From NCBI GenBank assembly GCA_905200615.1, contig CAJKLB010000048.1:1-15451 (forward strand): a stretch of 15,451 nucleotides of DNA, read 5' to 3'. The notes beneath the pieces are model-generated. The model was not told where the DNA came from, did no database searches, and saw only the letters and a list, made by a program, of their open reading frames with translations. Positions 12,777-15,451 of the stretch are shown piece after piece (the first letter of the stretch is position 1; every line of letters starts with the position of its first letter). Both the position numbers and the translations under genes were made by a program. This DNA comes from an uncultured Selenomonadales bacterium. Lineage in GTDB: Bacteria; Bacillota; Clostridia; Christensenellales; QALW01.

Positions 12777-13796
12777 ATGCATGAGGATATTTGGCTTAAA
12801 CTGCGCCGCCTGAACCGCCCGTTGGTGCTTTACGGCATGGGAAACGGGGCGGAATTGATTGTTCGGCAGCTTGCGAAATGCGGGCTGGCTCCCGCGGGAT
12901 TTTTTGCCAGCAATGATTTTGTACGGGGACAGAGTTTTTTGGGATATCCGGTTATGACGTTTGCGCAGGCAAAAGAATGTTTCCCGGATATGATTGTGTT
13001 GGTAGCTTTCGGTACACAGCGGCCGGAGGTGATACAAAATATTGTTTCCCTGAACGCCGAAGTTTACGCGCCTGAGGTTCCTGTTGCGGGGGATGAAGTG
13101 TTTACGCTTGATTTTGCCCGTAAGAACCGAAAAGCTATCGAGGCGGCGTATCAGCTGCTTGCCGACGAGCTTTCACGCAGAGTGTTTCAGGAACTGATTG
13201 CGTATAAGCTGGACGGAGAAATCCGTCATTTGCTTGCGTGTGAAAGCGAGAGGGATGAATTGTATGCATTGCTCTCCTTACATTGTCGGGAAAACTATCT
13301 TGACCTTGGCGCGTATAACGGTGATACTGTTCTGGAATTTATTCAAAAAACCAAGCGGTGGGATGCGATTACTGCTGTAGAGCCGGATAGGGGAAACTTT
13401 AAAAAGTTGATAAAAAACACGGTCAGTGTCAAGAATATAACCTGTTTGCAGGCGGCAGCGGGAGATTTTTGCGGGACCGTGGGCTTTTCCTCTTTAGGCG
13501 GCAGAAGTTCTCGGACGGGCGGCATACAGGAGATATCTTCCCTGACCGTGGACTCGCTTAAAAAGCGCTTTACGTTTATAAAAATGGATGTAGAAGGCTG
13601 CGAAGAGGCAGCGATTCGCGGAGCGGAAGAAACCATTCGGGCAGTTCGGCCCAAAATGATTGTTGCGGCGTATCATCGAAGTAGCGATCTTTTTTCACTG
13701 CCGCTTGCCGTACATTGCCTGAATCCTGATTATAAAATTTATTTGCGGCATCAGCACTGTATTCCCGCGTGGGATACCAATTTTTGTTTTGTGTAA
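12777..13796 (+). CDS. FkbM-family SAM-dependent methyltransferase with N-terminal Rossmann-like domain
   Basis: The 339-residue protein has two parts. Residues about 14-110 look like a nucleotide-binding Rossmann unit: LVLYGMGNGAELIVRQL, a shortened glycine loop, then GFFASND, GYPVMTF and IVLVAFG. This resembles the N-terminal domain found on sugar-modifying enzymes. Residues about 170-339 are an FkbM-type methyltransferase: NYLDLGAYNGDTV (motif I), TAVEPD, FIKMDVEGCEEAAIRGA and RPKMIVAAYH. FkbM enzymes are O-methyltransferases acting on polyketides, sugars or glycan tails; the substrate here is unknown. The start is ambiguous: ATG 12777 (10 bases after GGAG) or GTG 12774 (7 bases). It follows the IIC gene by 87 bases with no visible terminator, so co-transcription is possible. 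No glycan cluster surrounds it. Confidence 0.9.
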   Translation: MHEDIWLKLRRLNRPLVLYGMGNGAELIVRQLAKCGLAPAGFFASNDFVRGQSFLGYPVMTFAQAKECFPDMIVLVAFGTQRPEVIQNIVSLNAEVYAPEVPVAGDEVFTLDFARKNRKAIEAAYQLLADELSRRVFQELIAYKLDGEIRHLLACESERDELYALLSLHCRENYLDLGAYNGDTVLEFIQKTKRWDAITAVEPDRGNFKKLIKNTVSVKNITCLQAAAGDFCGTVGFSSLGGRSSRTGGIQEISSLTVDSLKKRFTFIKMDVEGCEEAAIRGAEETIRAVRPKMIVAAYHRSSDLFSLPLAVHCLNPDYKIYLRHQHCIPAWDTNFCFV

Positions 13797-13829
13797 TAAC
13801 ACGTCGGCATTTACGGAACCTTTAAAAAA

Positions 13830-13909
13830 TTTTATCTGTAAGCATTGGTTTTCAGTTGGGTATTTTTATTCGCAATACCGGGTATCAACGGGAAGAAAAT
13901 CAGATAAAA
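13830..13909. repeat. Nested inverted repeats between the FkbM gene and the M19 peptidase gene
   Basis: TTTTATCTG (13830-13838) and CAGATAAAA (13901-13909) form a perfect 9-bp inverted repeat. Inside it, GGTATT (13859-13864) can pair with AATACC (13874-13879), while ATACCGGGTAT (13875-13885) is itself a palindrome, so the two inner pairings exclude each other. There is no typical T-run terminator. It could be the 3' end of the FkbM transcript, a structured element or an operator. Confidence 0.4.
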
Positions 13910-13929
13910 ATATTCTCTTCTAAAAGGTG

Positions 13930-13959
13930 TTGTCATTTGCGTGTTTTTTGACATATCAT
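13930..13959 (+). promoter_or_regulatory. Possible promoter of the M19 peptidase gene
   Basis: TTGTCA (13930-13935), an 18-base spacer and TATCAT (13954-13959). The hexamers are imperfect and the start would fall close to the ribosome binding site (13964-13970), so this call is weak. Confidence 0.35.
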
Positions 13960-13977
13960 AATTGAGGTGATTTGATT

Positions 13978-14808
13978 ATGTATGTTTTTGATGCGCATTG
14001 TGATTATCTTTACCACCGGGTAAAAGAGAGACCGACGGGACTTACGGCGGAGGCTGTTGCTGCGGGAAAGATCAAAAAAAGTATTTTCGCTGTTTTTGAG
14101 GGGCATTTGGCGGAGACTGCATTGGTCAAAAAACAGTTGGAAGTATTTCATCATGAAAACCTACCGGTGGAACAGCCGTATTTGGCCTTTGAGGGACTCA
14201 GTTGGCTGAACGCGCTGAAAGACGCGCAAATAGTGATTGACAGCAGACCGGTCTACGTGGGACCAATGTGGAATCAGGCGAACGCGTTGGGAGGCAGCTG
14301 CCGCGAGGATGGAGAGCTTACGCTGTTCGGAGAATGTGTGTTGCGTGAGATTGGCGACAACGGAGTTTTGATTGATTTAGCGCATGCGGGAGAACGAATG
14401 TTTGCTTCCTGTGCGGAAAAATTAAAAAATGTGATTTTTACCCACGGAAATGTGAATCATGTGCATGAGAATATAAGAAATCTAAAAGATTGGCAGATTA
14501 AAAAACTGATAGAACTGGATTCTTTTATGGGACTCACTTTATATGAGGAGTTTGTAGGCGGTAAAAGCATTGAAAAACTGTTTGAGCATATTGAGGCGGT
14601 ATTGATGGCCGGCGGTGAGAATATTCTGGGATTTGGCAGTGATATTGACGGATGCGATAAACTGGTGGGAGAAAAGAATGATGCCGGTATTTTTGCCGAT
14701 ATTATAGAGGAAATGCTGCGTCGCAATTATGCTGCTTCACTGATGGAAAAATTATTGCACGGTAATTTGGAAAAATGTGTAATGCGCTGTAAAAAGAGTT
14801 TTTCATAA
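13978..14808 (+). CDS. Membrane dipeptidase family (peptidase M19) metallopeptidase
   Basis: The 276-residue protein belongs to the family hydrolysing dipeptides, often with relaxed stereochemistry, using a two-zinc centre. All expected ligand positions are visible: DAHCD (His7, Asp9), FEG (Glu72), DLAH (His136), FTHGN (His156) and GFGSDIDG (Asp222). The family's late G-N motif appears as LHGNLEK. It is shorter than many members (about 310-400 residues) because insertions are missing; the core is complete. There is no signal peptide, so it should be cytoplasmic. I chose ATG 13978 because GAGGTGA (13964-13970) lies 7 bases upstream; the TTG at 13972 would be too close. It appears monocistronic. 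A role in recycling D,L-dipeptides or cyclised peptides is inference. Confidence 0.93.
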   Translation: MYVFDAHCDYLYHRVKERPTGLTAEAVAAGKIKKSIFAVFEGHLAETALVKKQLEVFHHENLPVEQPYLAFEGLSWLNALKDAQIVIDSRPVYVGPMWNQANALGGSCREDGELTLFGECVLREIGDNGVLIDLAHAGERMFASCAEKLKNVIFTHGNVNHVHENIRNLKDWQIKKLIELDSFMGLTLYEEFVGGKSIEKLFEHIEAVLMAGGENILGFGSDIDGCDKLVGEKNDAGIFADIIEEMLRRNYAASLMEKLLHGNLEKCVMRCKKSFS

Positions 14809-14819
14809 GAAAATTATTC

Positions 14820-14855
14820 TTTGGCAAAGTTCGATAGTATGCGGACTTTGCCAAA
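14820..14855. terminator. Long hairpin after the M19 gene (terminator-like, no U-run)
   Basis: A 14-bp stem, 14820-14833 (starting TTTGGCAAAGT) with 14842-14855 (ending ACTTTGCCAAA), contains one G-T pair and an 8-base loop. It starts 11 bases after the stop codon and just before the tRNA promoter. Neither strand has a clean T-run after it, like the hairpin after surface protein copy 1. Confidence 0.55.
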
Positions 14856-14877
14856 TTGGAAAATATAAAAAAAATCG

Positions 14878-14906
14878 TTGACAAAAAGTATTTTCAATAA
14901 TATAAT
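14878..14906 (+). promoter_or_regulatory. Perfect-consensus sigma-A promoter of the tRNA operon
   Basis: TTGACA (14878-14883), a 17-base spacer and TATAAT (14901-14906). Predicted transcription start near 14913, about 25 bases before the first tRNA. Confidence 0.92.
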
Positions 14907-14938
14907 AACACGTGCCTTTGAAAATGAAGGTCAAATAT

Positions 14939-15012
14939 GCGGGTGTAGTTCAATGGTAGAATCTCAGCCTTCCAAGCTGATTGCGTGGGTTCGATTCCCA
15001 TCACCCGCTCCA
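14939..15012 (+). tRNA. tRNA-Gly(TCC)
   Basis: Acceptor GCGGGTG pairs with CACCCGC, discriminator T, encoded CCA. The anticodon loop CTTCCAA gives TCC at 14971-14973. GGTTCGATTCC T-arm. 74 nt. Confidence 0.97.
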
Positions 15013-15038
15013 GCCTTTTAGGCAGTGCAATGTTCTAT

Positions 15039-15115
15039 GCGCCAGTAGCTCAGCTGGATAGAGCAACGGCCTTCTAAGCCGTGTGTCGGGGGTTCGACTC
15101 CCTTCTGGCGCACCA
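15039..15115 (+). tRNA. tRNA-Arg(TCT)
   Basis: Acceptor GCGCCAG pairs with CTGGCGC, discriminator A, encoded CCA. The anticodon loop CTTCTAA gives TCT at 15073-15075. 77 nt. Confidence 0.97.
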
Positions 15116-15137
15116 CTTACAGCCAATAAAACACTAT

Positions 15138-15215
15138 GGTGGGTATAGCGCAGTTGGTTAGCGTGCCAGATTGTGGCTCTGGAGGTCGTGGGTTCGATTC
15201 CCACTACCCACCCCA
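15138..15215 (+). tRNA. tRNA-His(GTG), with encoded G-1
   Basis: Acceptor GTGGGTA (15139-15145) pairs with TACCCAC (15205-15211). The extra G at 15138 faces discriminator C at 15212, the hallmark of tRNA-His, followed by encoded CCA. The anticodon loop TTGTGGC gives GTG at 15173-15175. Confidence 0.97.
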
Positions 15216-15224
15216 TTCTTTTGT

Positions 15225-15299
15225 TGGGGTGTAGCCAAGCGGTAAGGCAACGGATTTTGATTCCGTCATGCGCTGGTTCGAGCCCAGCCACCCCAGCCA
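15225..15299 (+). tRNA. tRNA-Gln(TTG)
   Basis: Acceptor TGGGGTG pairs with CACCCCA, discriminator G, encoded CCA. The anticodon loop TTTTGAT gives TTG at 15257-15259. 75 nt. Confidence 0.97.
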
Positions 15300-15316
15300 A
15301 TTTTATAGAAGTAAGT

Positions 15317-15392
15317 GATTCATTAGCTCAGTCGGCAGAGCACCTGACTTTTAATCAGGGTGTCCCGGGTTCAAATCCCGGATGGATCACCA
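15317..15392 (+). tRNA. tRNA-Lys(TTT)
   Basis: Acceptor GATTCAT pairs with ATGGATC (one G-T pair), discriminator A, encoded CCA. The anticodon loop CTTTTAA gives TTT at 15350-15352. 76 nt. Confidence 0.96.
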
Positions 15393-15399
15393 TTTATAT

Positions 15400-15451
15400 G
15401 GGAGCATAGCTCAGCTGGGAGAGCATCTGCCTTACAAGCAGAGGGTCATAG
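15400..15451 (+). tRNA. tRNA-Val(TAC), 3' truncated by the window
   Basis: The acceptor 5' strand GGGAGCA, the D-arm and the anticodon arm TCTGC/GCAGA are visible. The loop CTTACAA gives TAC at 15433-15435. The T-arm and 3' acceptor lie beyond the window, so the tRNA cluster continues. Confidence 0.93.

Noticed and set aside
15001..15409. Open frames on both strands across the tRNA cluster
   Set aside because: They are translations of tRNA genes, a well-known false-positive type.

Overview
The window looks like a chromosomal segment of a Gram-positive Clostridia-type bacterium (Bacillota). The signs are textbook sigma-A promoters (two are exact TTGACA-17-TATAAT), strong AGGAGG-type ribosome binding sites, a T-box riboswitch in front of ileS, a lipoprotein-like MecA_N-type penicillin-binding protein, an orphan PfoR-type PTS IIC protein, and a dense tRNA cluster with genomically encoded CCA ends. 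The lineage cannot be fixed more closely from sequence alone.

Region 1 (1-3240, + strand) is a tandem array of three paralogous surface proteins. Each has a signal peptide ending in VSAQA, an all-beta-looking ectodomain of about 180 residues with conserved tryptophans, a Pro/Glu/Thr-rich stalk, one C-terminal transmembrane helix and a short basic/acidic cytoplasmic tail. The first copy is cut by the window edge. The second and third have their own promoters, and all three are separated by hairpins. The third copy has ACG exactly where ATG should be. I do not recognise the family by name; the ectodomain resembles carbohydrate-binding jelly rolls only by general pattern. This array is the most novel item here.

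Region 2 (3111-3826) has no intact gene. It holds hairpins, the terminator of the array, a decayed protein-like reading frame with two in-frame stops (3241-3552) and the terminator of the opposing operon.

Region 3 (3784-8784, - strand) is an operon: promoter, isoleucine T-box leader, ileS (long eukaryotic-like/type 2 form), a class I SAM-dependent methyltransferase of the RlmI/PF10672 type, and an RluA-family pseudouridine synthase, then a terminator. The two downstream genes probably modify RNA, so the operon is translation-themed.

Region 4 (8840-13796, + strand) diverges from the ileS promoter, starting from a perfect extended -10 promoter. It contains a small membrane-anchored protein, a directly abutting MecA_N-type class B PBP, a PfoR-like PTS IIC membrane protein, and an FkbM-family methyltransferase with an N-terminal Rossmann-like domain. 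The first three are tightly packed; the fourth follows after about 87 bases without a visible terminator.

Region 5 (13797-14857) has a leader rich in inverted repeats, then an M19 (membrane dipeptidase family) metallopeptidase with all metal ligands, then a long hairpin.

Region 6 (14878-15451) is a tRNA operon behind a perfect consensus promoter: Gly(TCC), Arg(TCT), His(GTG), Gln(TTG), Lys(TTT), Val(TAC). The last is truncated by the window end, so the cluster continues.
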